NCBI RefSeq assembly: GCF_900104055.1
Contig: NZ_FNJQ01000009.1
Coordinates: 1-64,000, forward strand
Direction of reading: 5' to 3'
Length of the DNA: 64,000 nucleotides
Origin: Pseudoselenomonas ruminantium
GTDB taxonomy: Bacteria; Bacillota; Negativicutes; Selenomonadales; Selenomonadaceae
In this document: positions 8,131 through 15,980 of the stretch, one piece after another
Position numbering within the stretch: the first letter of the stretch is position 1
Layout of the letters: each line of letters begins with the position of its first letter
Made by a program: the position numbers and the translations under genes
Notes under the pieces: model-generated
Database searches by the model: none
What the model saw: the letters and a program-made list of their open reading frames with translations, nothing else
What the model was told of the DNA's origin: nothing

Positions 8131-8302
8131 TGGGGGAGGGGGCATATTTTGCGGGTTCCACTAAATGTCTGGCATGTATTGTGCGTGGCGTATAGGGACA
8201 AGCGCCGGTTACCACGGCGCGTTTACATCGTTTTTCTTTGTTTTTTCTGGAAGCCAGCCAGCAGAGCAGTAGTTTCACCCGCAAAATATGCCCCCTCCCC
8301 CA
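8131..8302. repeat. Family A palindromic element, copy 2 (172 bp)
   Basis: The terminal 26 bases (8131-8156 and 8277-8302) are perfect inverted repeats (TGGGGGAGGGGGCATATTTT and complement). The central stem is GCGCCG (8202-8207) / CGGCGC (8215-8220) with the same GTTACCA loop as copy 1, and flanking AAATGTCTGG and CCAGCCAGCAG are shared. Ends differ from copy 1 at several positions but stay complementary to each other. It lies between divergently transcribed genes. Confidence 0.87.
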
Positions 8303-8356
8303 AGTTACGCCTTTGTTTATTTTGGTACGAAGTTTTGTGCGCAAGTCTGCCTTTTA

Positions 8357-8520
8357 TGGTATAATTTTTTCGTAATATATGGCGTATTATCGATAGAGAA
8401 AAAGAAAAAAGATTCTTAGAGCTCCAGATGAAGGCGCTCTGTAAGAGTAATGACTGGCAAATTGGCAATTGTGTCCCCGCTCTAGGCACGTATTAACAAC
8501 TACCAAGAAAGGCAAGGAAA
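8357..8520 (+). promoter_or_regulatory. Extended -10 promoter and long leader of the helicase gene
   Basis: TGGTATAAT (8357-8365) is a consensus extended -10; no good -35 is visible. The transcript would carry a leader of about 145 bases before the ATG, with an A-rich stretch and a hairpin (AGAGC...GCTCT, about 8418-8440). Long structured leaders are usual for cold-shock RNA helicase genes, but no specific element is recognised. Confidence 0.5.
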
Positions 8521-9759
8521 ATGAACAAATTTATAGAATTAGGCATCAGCGAAGCGTTAGTCGATGTATTAAAGAAGCAGGGCATCGAATCCCCCATGCA
8601 GGTACAATCTGCCGTTATCCCTAAAATAATCGGCGGCGGCAATCTTGTTGCCCAAGCCCCCACAGGCACAGGTAAAACTTTGGCCTATCTTCTGCCTGCT
8701 CTGCAAAAGATTGATGTTTCCTCCCGCGATGTGCAGGTAGTGATTTTAGCACCGACCTATGAGCTGGCCATGCAGATCATGAATGTAGCCCGTGACCTCT
8801 CGCAGGGCGCAAAACTCGGTATCAAGGTGCAGGGGCTTATCGGCGGGGCCAATATTGCCCGGCAGATGGATAAACTCAAGGACAAGCCGCAATTGATTGT
8901 AGGCTCTGCCGGCCGCATCATTGAGCTGGCGCAGAAGAATAAACTCAAGCTGCATAAGGCAAGGATGCTCGTGCTCGATGAATTCGACCGGCTTTTCGAT
9001 GACCAGAACATGACAAATACCGCCGATGTGGTGCGCCTCTTGCCGGAAGACCGTCAGGTCATCATGGTATCGGCCACAGCGCCGAAAAAGGCCTTGGAGC
9101 GGGCGGATTTCCTGCAGCAGCCGGAAATCGTCAAGGTGGAGGCAGATCCTGCAGCACAGAGCCAGCGGGAAAATCTCTATCGCATGACACCGTTCCGCAG
9201 CAAAGTGGAAACCGTGCGCCATCTGGCCCGGCGGCTGGCGGTGAAGCGTGGCCTCGTGTTTATCAACAAGGTCTTCGATGCTGAGCGGATTCTCGCGCAG
9301 CTGCGCTATGAAGGCTTTATGGTTGGCACGCTTTTGGGGCATAACAACAAGCAGGCCCGACAGAAGGCCATAGCCGATTTCAAGGCCGGCCGTATCAAAC
9401 TGCTGCTCTCTACGGATCTGGCAGCGCGCGGGCTGGATATTCCCGATGTAGACTATGTATTCAACCTTGATCTGCCGGAGAGTGCGGAGATCTATCTGCA
9501 CCGTGCAGGCCGTACGGCCCGGGCTGGGGCAAAAGGAACAGTTATCACGCTGGCCGATAATAAGGAGGCCTATAAGCTTGAACAGCTCGAACGGAAGCTG
9601 GGCATCGATTTCCAGCCGCTGAAGGGCGGGGAGAAAGCTGCGCCTGCCAAGAAGAAAAATGCAGTGAAAAAAGGCAATGATACAGCGCCGAAAAAGTCTG
9701 CAGCCAAGAGTAAGAAACATACCAATCGGCAGGGAAAACGGAGAGCTGCGGCGAAGTAA
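8521..9759 (+). CDS. DEAD-box family ATP-dependent RNA helicase (DEFD variant)
   Basis: A 412-aa cytoplasmic RNA helicase with the Q motif (GIESPMQVQ, about 21-29), Walker A APTGTGKT (46-53), motif II written DEFD instead of DEAD (about 153-156), motif III SAT (about 183-185) and motif VI HRAGRTARAG (about 326-335). The two RecA-like domains are complete. A lysine/alanine-rich tail of about 45 residues (PAKKKNAVKKG...) probably adds nonspecific RNA binding. Such proteins remodel rRNA or mRNA duplexes, often in the cold. CAAGGA upstream of the ATG is a modest ribosome site. Whether it corresponds to CshA, CshB or another paralogue cannot be decided. Confidence 0.9.
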   Translation: MNKFIELGISEALVDVLKKQGIESPMQVQSAVIPKIIGGGNLVAQAPTGTGKTLAYLLPALQKIDVSSRDVQVVILAPTYELAMQIMNVARDLSQGAKLGIKVQGLIGGANIARQMDKLKDKPQLIVGSAGRIIELAQKNKLKLHKARMLVLDEFDRLFDDQNMTNTADVVRLLPEDRQVIMVSATAPKKALERADFLQQPEIVKVEADPAAQSQRENLYRMTPFRSKVETVRHLARRLAVKRGLVFINKVFDAERILAQLRYEGFMVGTLLGHNNKQARQKAIADFKAGRIKLLLSTDLAARGLDIPDVDYVFNLDLPESAEIYLHRAGRTARAGAKGTVITLADNKEAYKLEQLERKLGIDFQPLKGGEKAAPAKKKNAVKKGNDTAPKKSAAKSKKHTNRQGKRRAAAK

Positions 9760-9778
9760 AACTAAAATAACAGAGATA

Positions 9779-9866
9779 GGCCACCTCATCCGTCAGCCCT
9801 TTGGGCTGCCACTGCCGGGGAGTCCACTGGACTCCCGCGCCTGGTGGCGCCCCCTCAAGGGGAAGA
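9779..9866. repeat. Intergenic run of four consecutive hairpins (family C repeat)
   Basis: Four perfect stem-loops lie in series: CAGCCC/GGGCTG (9794-9808), GGGAGTCC-ACT-GGACTCCC (9818-9836), GCGCC-TGGT-GGCGC (9837-9850) and CCCC-TCAA-GGGG (9851-9862). The lead-in CACCTCATCCGTCAGCCC resembles short dispersed repeats seen in many Firmicute genomes (recollection, not checked). It lies between the helicase stop and the next ribosome site. Confidence 0.7.
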
Positions 9867-9904
9867 CTGTGGGGAATTATTTGCAAATTTGGAGGGAATA
9901 CAAT

Positions 9905-11233
9905 TTGGACATTGTACCGATACTATTGCAGTTAGTACTGGTAGCATTTTTGATTTTTATGAATGGTTTTTTTGTGGCGGCGGAGTTTGCCTGCGTGAAG
10001 ATCCGTTCGTCACGATTGGAGACCTTGATTGCGGAGGGCAGCCGGCGGGCAGTATATGCCAAGCGCCTTACGGACCATCTGGATGCGTCCCTGTCGGTGA
10101 CGCAGCTGGGCATCACTCTGGCTTCGCTGGGGCTTGGCTGGGTAGGTGAACCTGCCGTAGCCCAGCTAATCCTGCCTTTGACTCGTTTGGCTGGGATGGA
10201 CGATATGGTAGGGCACACCCTGTCGCTAGTAGTGGCGTTTTCCATCATCACTGCGGGCCATATCGTGCTGGGGGAACTTACCCCGAAGACCATGGCCATC
10301 CAAAATGTGGAAAAGATTATGCTGTCCGTGGCTTTGCCCATGCTGATCTTCCATCGGATCATGTATCCGTTTGTCTGGATACTCAACCATGTGGCCAATT
10401 GGGTGACAGCTCGTATGGGCTTTGAAGCGGCCAGTGAGAGCGAGTCGGCCCATACCGAAGAGGAAATTCGCCTGCTGATGGAGGAAAGCCACCGGCAGGG
10501 GTTGATTGATGATACCGAAGCGGATTTTGTGGACAATGTTTTTGACTTCACGGAGCTCAATGTCCGGGAAATCATGACACCGCGCACGGATATGGTTGTC
10601 ATTTATCTGGAGGACAGCTGGCAGGAAAATATGGATGTGATCCTCTCGGAGCAGATGACGCGTTATCCCATCTGCAAGGAGGACAAGGACCATATCATCG
10701 GCTTCCTGCATGTGAAAGACCTCATGAAAACCATGGCCAGCGGCAAGCGGCCGAATTTCCGCAAGCTGGCGCGCAAGGCGCTGGTGGTGCCTGAAAGCAT
10801 GGATGTTAACGTACTTTTGAAGACCATGCAGGGCAGCCATAGCCAGATGGCCATTGTGGTGGACGAATACGGCGGTACGGCCGGCATGGTGACCATTGAG
10901 GACATCATGGAGGAGATTGTCGGCGACATTCAGGATGAGTTTGATGAGGAGCGCCCCACGGCAGAAGACCGGGGGGATAATGTCTACTCCGTGGATGCCA
11001 AGATGCTGCTGGAAGAACTCGAAGACATCTTGGAAATCACCATTGAAGATGAAGATGTAGACAGCGTGGGCGGCTGGCTTTATGACCAGATCGGCAGTGA
11101 GCCGAAGGTCGGCCAGATGGCTGCCGCTGCAGGCAACTTCTTCTATGTGGAGGAAGTGGAAGGCGCACGGATTACCCGTGTGTTGATAAAATTAGCTCAT
11201 GAACTCACAGAAGAGCATGAGGAAATCGTTTAG
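9905..11233 (+). CDS. CNNM/CBS-domain membrane protein (hemolysin C / CorC-like)
   Basis: A 442-aa inner-membrane protein of the CNNM (DUF21) family, linked to divalent cation, mainly Mg, efflux or homeostasis. It has an N-terminal transmembrane domain (residues 1 to about 180, with NGFFVAAEFACVKI and the ASLGLGWVGEPA motif), paired CBS domains (about 215-335, MTPRTDMV...YPICKEDKDHIIGFLHVKDL) and a C-terminal CorC_HlyC domain (about 355-440). TTG at 9905 is chosen because GGAGGG lies 8 bases upstream and the hydrophobic helix starts there; longer frames run back through the family C repeat. The SBP gene follows by 22 bases. Confidence 0.88.
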   Translation: MDIVPILLQLVLVAFLIFMNGFFVAAEFACVKIRSSRLETLIAEGSRRAVYAKRLTDHLDASLSVTQLGITLASLGLGWVGEPAVAQLILPLTRLAGMDDMVGHTLSLVVAFSIITAGHIVLGELTPKTMAIQNVEKIMLSVALPMLIFHRIMYPFVWILNHVANWVTARMGFEAASESESAHTEEEIRLLMEESHRQGLIDDTEADFVDNVFDFTELNVREIMTPRTDMVVIYLEDSWQENMDVILSEQMTRYPICKEDKDHIIGFLHVKDLMKTMASGKRPNFRKLARKALVVPESMDVNVLLKTMQGSHSQMAIVVDEYGGTAGMVTIEDIMEEIVGDIQDEFDEERPTAEDRGDNVYSVDAKMLLEELEDILEITIEDEDVDSVGGWLYDQIGSEPKVGQMAAAAGNFFYVEEVEGARITRVLIKLAHELTEEHEEIV

Positions 11234-11255
11234 TTTTTTGGGAAAGGGAGTGGGG

Positions 11256-12188
11256 ATGTTGAAGATTTTTCGTACATTATTAGGACTGATGCTGATTGCA
11301 GTCACCATGCTGGCCTTTACGGGCTGCGGTGGCGGCAGTACGGCCTCGGGAACGGTGTTTTACCTGAGTCATCAGGATGGCGACGGATTTACGGATATGA
11401 TCCGCAAGTCCTTCAGTGACAAGGCCAAGGCTGCCGGTATCCCTGTGGAATACCGGGATGCCAAGGGCGATGTCAATATGCAGATCGACCAGATGAAGGA
11501 GGCCATCGCGGCCAAACCCAGCGCGATCGTGTTGCTGGCGGTGGAGGGCACGGCGTTGGTGCCCATGGTGGAAAAGGCCAATGAGGCCGGGATTCCCATC
11601 ATCATCACCAATCGTGGCCTGAACGGCGGTAAATACCTGTCCTGTATGGTCGATGAAAAACAGGCGGGCATCATGCAGGGGGAATATATGGCCAAACACC
11701 TGCCGCCCAATGCCAAAGTGGTTTATCTCGAAGGCGAGAAGGGGTTTGAAGGCAGCGTGCTGCGCTGGCAGGGATTCAAGGAAGCCTGCCTGGACAAGCG
11801 CCCGGATGTACAGCTGCTGGCCAGCACCTCAGCCAATTGGCGCACCTCAGATGCTCTCAGGAACGTAGCGCTCTGGACAAAACTCTTCCCGCAGATTGAC
11901 GGCGTGATTGCGGCCAATGACAGTATGGCTGTTGGTGCTGTGCAGGCACTCAAAGATGCAGGCCGCCTGGATGGCTGCCTGATATCCGGCGTTGATGCGG
12001 TGGATGAGGCATTGAAACTCATCGATGCCGGTGAAATGAGCCAGACCGTCCAGCAGGATGCGAATGCCTTGGCAGACGGCACCTTCAAGCTGGTGGATTC
12101 CTGCCTGAAGGGGACAATCCCCACGGAAAACATCGTTGTGGAATTCAAGTCCATTACCAAGGATAATATCGCGCAGTTCCGCAAATGA
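11256..12188 (+). CDS. Sugar-binding periplasmic lipoprotein (Peripla_BP_4 type)
   Basis: A 310-aa exported lipoprotein. A hydrophobic signal ends in LAFTGC, the lipobox cysteine at about residue 24, followed by a Gly/Ser linker. The remainder is a type I periplasmic-binding fold like the ribose/galactose-binding proteins: [62 protein letters not shown] and a closing [13 protein letters not shown]. No ABC transporter genes accompany it. The next gene, starting 17 bases later, is a chemoreceptor, so it probably delivers a sugar signal to that receptor. ATG at 11256 follows GGGAG; an upstream in-frame ATG at 11199 lies inside the preceding gene. Confidence 0.85.
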   Translation: MLKIFRTLLGLMLIAVTMLAFTGCGGGSTASGTVFYLSHQDGDGFTDMIRKSFSDKAKAAGIPVEYRDAKGDVNMQIDQMKEAIAAKPSAIVLLAVEGTALVPMVEKANEAGIPIIITNRGLNGGKYLSCMVDEKQAGIMQGEYMAKHLPPNAKVVYLEGEKGFEGSVLRWQGFKEACLDKRPDVQLLASTSANWRTSDALRNVALWTKLFPQIDGVIAANDSMAVGAVQALKDAGRLDGCLISGVDAVDEALKLIDAGEMSQTVQQDANALADGTFKLVDSCLKGTIPTENIVVEFKSITKDNIAQFRK

Positions 12189-12205
12189 GGAAGGGGGATG
12201 CTGTC

Positions 12206-13912
12206 ATGGAGAATTTAAGCGTAAGAATCAAGATCCTGCTGCTGGCGGCAATTATGCTGGTCATCACCTGCGTAGTGGCGGCTGTGGGAATCTTTTCCAA
12301 TCAGAAATCCAAGCAGGCTTTGGATGATATGTATAATTACAATCTTATGGCCACACAGTACCTCAATGATGCCAACAACCATCTGCGCGGCATTGATGTG
12401 GATGTAGCCTATATGCTCCAGCAGGATTTCTCGGCCGACAGCCGCAAGGTCATGCTGGCAGATATCAAGGGACGCCTGCAGTCCATCAAAGGGGATATCG
12501 ATAAAGTCAAGGAAATCGACCGCAGCCCCCGGGCGCAGGAAATCATTGCCAGCCTGGAGAAAAATCTCGCAACGGCAGAAAGCAAGGTCAAGGAATGTGA
12601 AACCTTAGGAAACACCAATGAAGACAAGGTGAAAACCTTCGAAAACCTTTCCGCTACCGGCATTATCGCTAACGATATGGCGGTACTGACGCCCGACAAC
12701 GTGTCGCAGGGCAAGGTGCTCTTCGATGAAAACAACGCCAACTATGAACTGACCATCAAGATCTTCCTGAGCATCATCCTGATTGGCCTGTTGGTGGGGA
12801 TTGCCGTGGCATTCTTCATTGCCCGTAATATCGCCTCGCCGCTGGCAACGTCTATTGAGCATCTGAATGCCGTGGCCGATGGCGATCTGACGCAGGAAAT
12901 TCCGCAAAAACTGTCTGCACGGCAGGATGAAGTGGGCCTCGTCATGCAGGCTTTGGGCAGGATGCAGAAGGCCTTGCGCAGTGTCATCAAAAATGTCCAC
13001 GATGAGGCAGAAAACAGTGCCAATATGGTCACGGAAGTGCAGGGCCTGGTGGATTCGCTTAATGAGAGCGCACAGGATATGTCAGCTGTAACCGAGCAGA
13101 TGGCTGCGGGCATGGAAGAAACGGCCGCGTCCACGGTCAGCCTGCAGAACCTTGCCGATCATCTGCGCGATAAGATCCATGCTTCGGCCAAGGGCGCTGC
13201 GGACAGTGAAGGCTATACGGTGGAAATCGCCCAGCGGGCCAGCAGCCTCAAGACCAGTATGGAAGAATCCAGCCGGGAAGCCAAACACATATACAACGAC
13301 ACCAAAGTGTCATTGGAAGAATCCATCGCATCGGCCAAAGTGGTGGATAACATCAGCCTGCTCACGCAGGACATCAGCGAGATCGCCGCTCAGACCAACC
13401 TGCTGGCGCTCAATGCCGCGATTGAGGCCGCCCGGGCTGGTGAATATGGCCGCGGCTTTGCCGTGGTAGCAGATGAGGTGCGCAAGCTGGCCGAGCAGTC
13501 CCATGATACGGCCGAAAAGATTAAGGAACTGACCGGTCAGGTGACCAGTTCGGTACAGGATCTCTCGTCAGGGGCCTTTGACCTGCTGAAGTTCATGGAT
13601 GAAAAGGTCGTCAAGGACTATGATCTGCTCAATGAGACTGCTATCCACTATCAGGAGGATGCCGATTACGTCAACGACTTTGCCCAGAAGAGCAACATTT
13701 CTGCGCAGGAGCTGATTCGTTCGGTAGATGTCATGAATCAGTCCATGGAAGAGATTGCCAAGGCTACCCATGAAGGGGCCGTGGGCAATACCACCGTGGC
13801 GGAGAAAGTCACGGTGGTGGCCGAGAAAGCCAACGATATTCTCGATAAGATGAACGCCTCCATGGAAGGGGCAGAGAACCTCAAACAGCAGGTTGCTAAA
13901 TTTAAAGTATGA
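12206..13912 (+). CDS. Methyl-accepting chemotaxis protein
   Basis: A 568-aa chemoreceptor: TM1 (about 8-30), a helical periplasmic domain of about 150 residues (four-helix-bundle type), TM2 (about 188-210, [13 protein letters not shown]-like), HAMP (about 211-262) and a cytoplasmic signalling domain with the highly conserved hairpin tip ([20 protein letters not shown], about 395-414). It passes ligand state to CheA/CheW. The preceding lipoprotein gene ends 17 bases upstream, so periplasmic sugar-binding protein and receptor probably act as a pair. ATG at 12206 has AGGAAGGGGG with correct spacing; an ATG at 12185 overlaps the previous stop but lacks a ribosome site. No che genes are in the window. 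Confidence 0.93.
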   Translation: MENLSVRIKILLLAAIMLVITCVVAAVGIFSNQKSKQALDDMYNYNLMATQYLNDANNHLRGIDVDVAYMLQQDFSADSRKVMLADIKGRLQSIKGDIDKVKEIDRSPRAQEIIASLEKNLATAESKVKECETLGNTNEDKVKTFENLSATGIIANDMAVLTPDNVSQGKVLFDENNANYELTIKIFLSIILIGLLVGIAVAFFIARNIASPLATSIEHLNAVADGDLTQEIPQKLSARQDEVGLVMQALGRMQKALRSVIKNVHDEAENSANMVTEVQGLVDSLNESAQDMSAVTEQMAAGMEETAASTVSLQNLADHLRDKIHASAKGAADSEGYTVEIAQRASSLKTSMEESSREAKHIYNDTKVSLEESIASAKVVDNISLLTQDISEIAAQTNLLALNAAIEAARAGEYGRGFAVVADEVRKLAEQSHDTAEKIKELTGQVTSSVQDLSSGAFDLLKFMDEKVVKDYDLLNETAIHYQEDADYVNDFAQKSNISAQELIRSVDVMNQSMEEIAKATHEGAVGNTTVAEKVTVVAEKANDILDKMNASMEGAENLKQQVAKFKV

Positions 13913-13921
13913 TTTATGTGA

Positions 13922-13961
13922 AAATGACCAGTTAATGTCCGCGTTGACTGGTCATTTCTAT
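13922..13961 (+). terminator. Terminator after the chemoreceptor gene
   Basis: A 16-bp stem (13922-13937 with 13942-13957, two G-U pairs) closes on a TCCG tetraloop and is followed by CTATTG after ATTT. The T-tract is imperfect, but the hairpin is strong. Confidence 0.65.
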
Positions 13962-13973
13962 TGTGGTTTGGAC

Positions 13974-14002
13974 TTGCCATTGTGAGAAATTTGCTATACA
14001 AT
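13974..14002 (+). promoter_or_regulatory. Promoter of the division and cell-wall cluster
   Basis: TTGCCA (13974-13979), a 17-base spacer and TACAAT (13997-14002), each 5/6 to consensus. The start point is expected near 14009, directly before the MraZ repeats. Confidence 0.75.
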
Positions 14003-14013
14003 AAAAAGGAATA

Positions 14014-14040
14014 AAAGTGGGATAAAGTGGTGAAAAGTGG
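14014..14040 (+). promoter_or_regulatory. MraZ operator: three AAAGTGG repeats at 10-bp period
   Basis: AAAGTGG occurs at 14014, 14024 and 14034, exactly one helical turn apart, just upstream of mraZ. MraZ is known to bind short GTG-containing direct repeats before its own gene and to repress the cluster, so this is the likely autoregulatory site. Confidence 0.8.
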
Positions 14041-14070
14041 CACAAGATGAAGCAAAGGTGGTGAGGCAGG

Positions 14071-14508
14071 ATGTTCATGGGCGAGTACACCCACTCCATT
14101 GACGCCAAGGGGCGCATTATCCTGCCTGCAGATTTCCGGCAGGAACTCGGCGTCACCTTTATCATTGCCAAAGGGCTGGATAAATGTCTGTTTCTATACG
14201 GCCAGCAGGCCTGGGAGGAACTGGCGGCGCGGCTGCGTGCCCTGTCGCTGGTGAAACCGGAGGCCCGGGCTATGAACCGCTTTTTCTTTGCCGGAGCCCG
14301 TACGCTGGAATGCGACAAGCAGGGACGTTTCCTCGTTCCTGCGAATCTGCGCAATTATGCGGAGATCACCTTGAAGCAGGATGTGATCCTCACAGGTGTG
14401 GACAACCGCATTGAAGTATGGAGCAAGGAAAACTGGAACCGCTATAATGGCGAGGTGGAGCCGGATGTCACGGCGATTGCCGCATCGCTTGCAGAACTAG
14501 GTATTTAA
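14071..14508 (+). CDS. mraZ: Transcriptional regulator MraZ
   Basis: A 145-aa DNA-binding protein of the SpoVT-AbrB fold that represses the division and wall cluster. It has the usual two MraZ repeats: MGEYTHSIDAKGRIILPADFR (residues 3-23) and a second DKQGRFLVPANLR (about 83-95). Family length is normal (about 143-152). MraZ rings bind tandem repeats, and three such repeats lie 31-57 bases upstream of its ATG. It is first in the operon with rsmH 18 bases behind. Confidence 0.95.
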   Translation: MFMGEYTHSIDAKGRIILPADFRQELGVTFIIAKGLDKCLFLYGQQAWEELAARLRALSLVKPEARAMNRFFFAGARTLECDKQGRFLVPANLRNYAEITLKQDVILTGVDNRIEVWSKENWNRYNGEVEPDVTAIAASLAELGI

Positions 14509-14526
14509 GGAAAGGATTACAGTTAC

Positions 14527-15486
14527 ATGGAGTTTCATCATATCAGCGTGATGCTGGAGGAGACCGTCAAAGGTCTTGTGACAACTGAAGAGGGAACCTA
14601 TGTGGACTGTACTCTGGGCGGCGGCGGTCACTCAAGCCTGATCGCGTCAATGCTGACTGAAAAAGGGCGGCTGATTGGCATCGACCAGGATGCGGCGGCC
14701 ATTGCAGCGGCCAGCGAGCGGCTCAAGGATGCCAAATGCCGCGTGGATATCGTTCACAACAACTTCCGCAATCTGGAGCAGATTCTCGCGGATGAGGATG
14801 CCCAGCTCGTGGATGGTGTGGTTTTTGACTTAGGTGTGTCTTCCCATCAAATTGACACGGCCGAACGCGGTTTTTCCTATATACAGGACGCGCCGCTCGA
14901 TATGCGCATGAATCCCGAAGCGGATTTCAGTGCCTATGATGTGGTCAACACTTACGAGGAAAAAGAACTCAACCGCATATTCAAAGAGTATGGTGAGGAA
15001 CGCTGGAGCAAGCGTATTGCCCAGTTTATCGTGCAGGAACGGACGCAGAAACCGATTGAGACTACCGGGGAACTGGTGGACATTATCTGCAAGGCTGTGC
15101 CCAAGGCGGTGCGCCAGGCGGCGGGCGGCCATCCGGCCAAGCGGATTTTCCAGGCCATCCGCATTGAGGTCAATGACGAGCTGGGAATCCTGGAGAACGC
15201 CTTCCGTACGGCGGTGGCGCATTTGAAGCCCGGCGGCCGCATTGCGATCATCACCTTCCATTCGCTCGAAGACCGCATTGCCAAGAATGTACTCAAAGAA
15301 CTGGCTCGGGGCTGTATCTGTCCGCCGGAACTTCCGGTATGCATGTGCAGCCACCAGCCGGAGATCAAGATAATCGGCAAGCCGATTCAGGCTACAGCTG
15401 ATGAGTTGGAGCACAATTCCCGCTCCAAGAGCGCCAAGCTGCGCATTGCCGAGAAATTGCCGCCAAAAGAGAAGGGAGGCAGATGA
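14527..15486 (+). CDS. rsmH: 16S rRNA (cytosine(1402)-N(4))-methyltransferase
   Basis: Methylates N4 of C1402 in 16S rRNA with S-adenosylmethionine. The 319-aa protein starts with the family signature HHISVMLEETV, has the SAM-binding DCTLGGGGHSS (about residues 27-37), the VFDLGVSSHQID motif, the ERGFSY segment, the ITFHSLEDR motif (about 240-248) and the late NSRSKSAKLR. AAGGAAAGG precedes the ATG. Its stop overlaps the start region of ftsL in an ATGA arrangement, so translation is coupled. Confidence 0.96.
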   Translation: MEFHHISVMLEETVKGLVTTEEGTYVDCTLGGGGHSSLIASMLTEKGRLIGIDQDAAAIAAASERLKDAKCRVDIVHNNFRNLEQILADEDAQLVDGVVFDLGVSSHQIDTAERGFSYIQDAPLDMRMNPEADFSAYDVVNTYEEKELNRIFKEYGEERWSKRIAQFIVQERTQKPIETTGELVDIICKAVPKAVRQAAGGHPAKRIFQAIRIEVNDELGILENAFRTAVAHLKPGGRIAIITFHSLEDRIAKNVLKELARGCICPPELPVCMCSHQPEIKIIGKPIQATADELEHNSRSKSAKLRIAEKLPPKEKGGR

Positions 15487-15488
15487 CC

Positions 15489-15869
15489 ATGTTAGCCAGA
15501 CAGGAAGAATATTATGAGGAAGAAGCTCATGTCCTTACGCCCGATGAGGAGGAAACGGAATTGCGCAAGGCTCCGAAGGAGCCGCTCTTCAAGACGGTAT
15601 TGGACACCAGGCTGCGCACCCATGGCCAGCTGCTGTTCCTGACCATGACGGTGCTGGCGCTTTTGGTGACTGTCGGCAGCGGCATCAGCGCCAGCCGGGG
15701 GTATGAGCTCGTCGCCATCCAGCAGCAGGCGGATCAGCTCGAACAGGAAAATGACCGCCTCAAGATCGAGATTGCCAAGTTGAAGTCCCCGGAACGCATC
15801 AAGAGCATTGCGCGGGACCAGCTCGGAATGGAAGTTCCGCGGCAGACTTACTTTAGCAGTGAGAAATAA
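15489..15869 (+). CDS. ftsL: Cell division protein FtsL
   Basis: A 126-aa single-pass membrane protein: acidic cytoplasmic N-terminus (about 1-50), one transmembrane helix (about 51-70, LLFLTMTVLALLVTVGSG) and an extracytoplasmic leucine-rich coiled coil (QQQADQLEQENDRLKIEIAK) ending in IARDQLGM, the usual FtsL/DivIC tail. It forms the FtsQLB complex that activates septal wall synthesis. ATG at 15489 has GGGAGG 9 bases upstream; the ATG at 15483 overlaps the rsmH stop and is too close to that site. Identity rests on position and architecture because FtsL sequences diverge strongly. A terminator follows where ftsI normally stands. Confidence 0.85.
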   Translation: MLARQEEYYEEEAHVLTPDEEETELRKAPKEPLFKTVLDTRLRTHGQLLFLTMTVLALLVTVGSGISASRGYELVAIQQQADQLEQENDRLKIEIAKLKSPERIKSIARDQLGMEVPRQTYFSSEK

Positions 15870-15881
15870 TGACCAGATATC

Positions 15882-15923
15882 AAAAATTACAGGATTTTTC
15901 GCAGAAAAATCCTGTAATTTTTT
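15882..15923 (+). terminator. Strong terminator between ftsL and murE
   Basis: A perfect stem of about 19 bp (15882-15900 with 15904-15922) around a GCA loop is followed by a T-run. It separates mraZ-rsmH-ftsL from the mur genes. Confidence 0.9.
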
Positions 15924-15935
15924 GCTATTTTGCCG

Positions 15936-15941
15936 TATAAT
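15936..15941 (+). promoter_or_regulatory. -10 element of a murE promoter
   Basis: A perfect TATAAT lies 13 bases after the terminator and about 40 bases before murE. No good -35 is visible at 16-18 bases, so the assignment rests on the -10 and the context. Confidence 0.5.
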
Positions 15942-15980
15942 AGTTAACGGTTCGCATTATTAGGCGAGGGAGGATATTAT

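Noticed and set aside
9677-9904. N-terminal extension of the CNNM protein
   Set aside because: It overlaps the helicase end and the family C hairpins; TTG at 9905 has a proper ribosome site and the usual family start.
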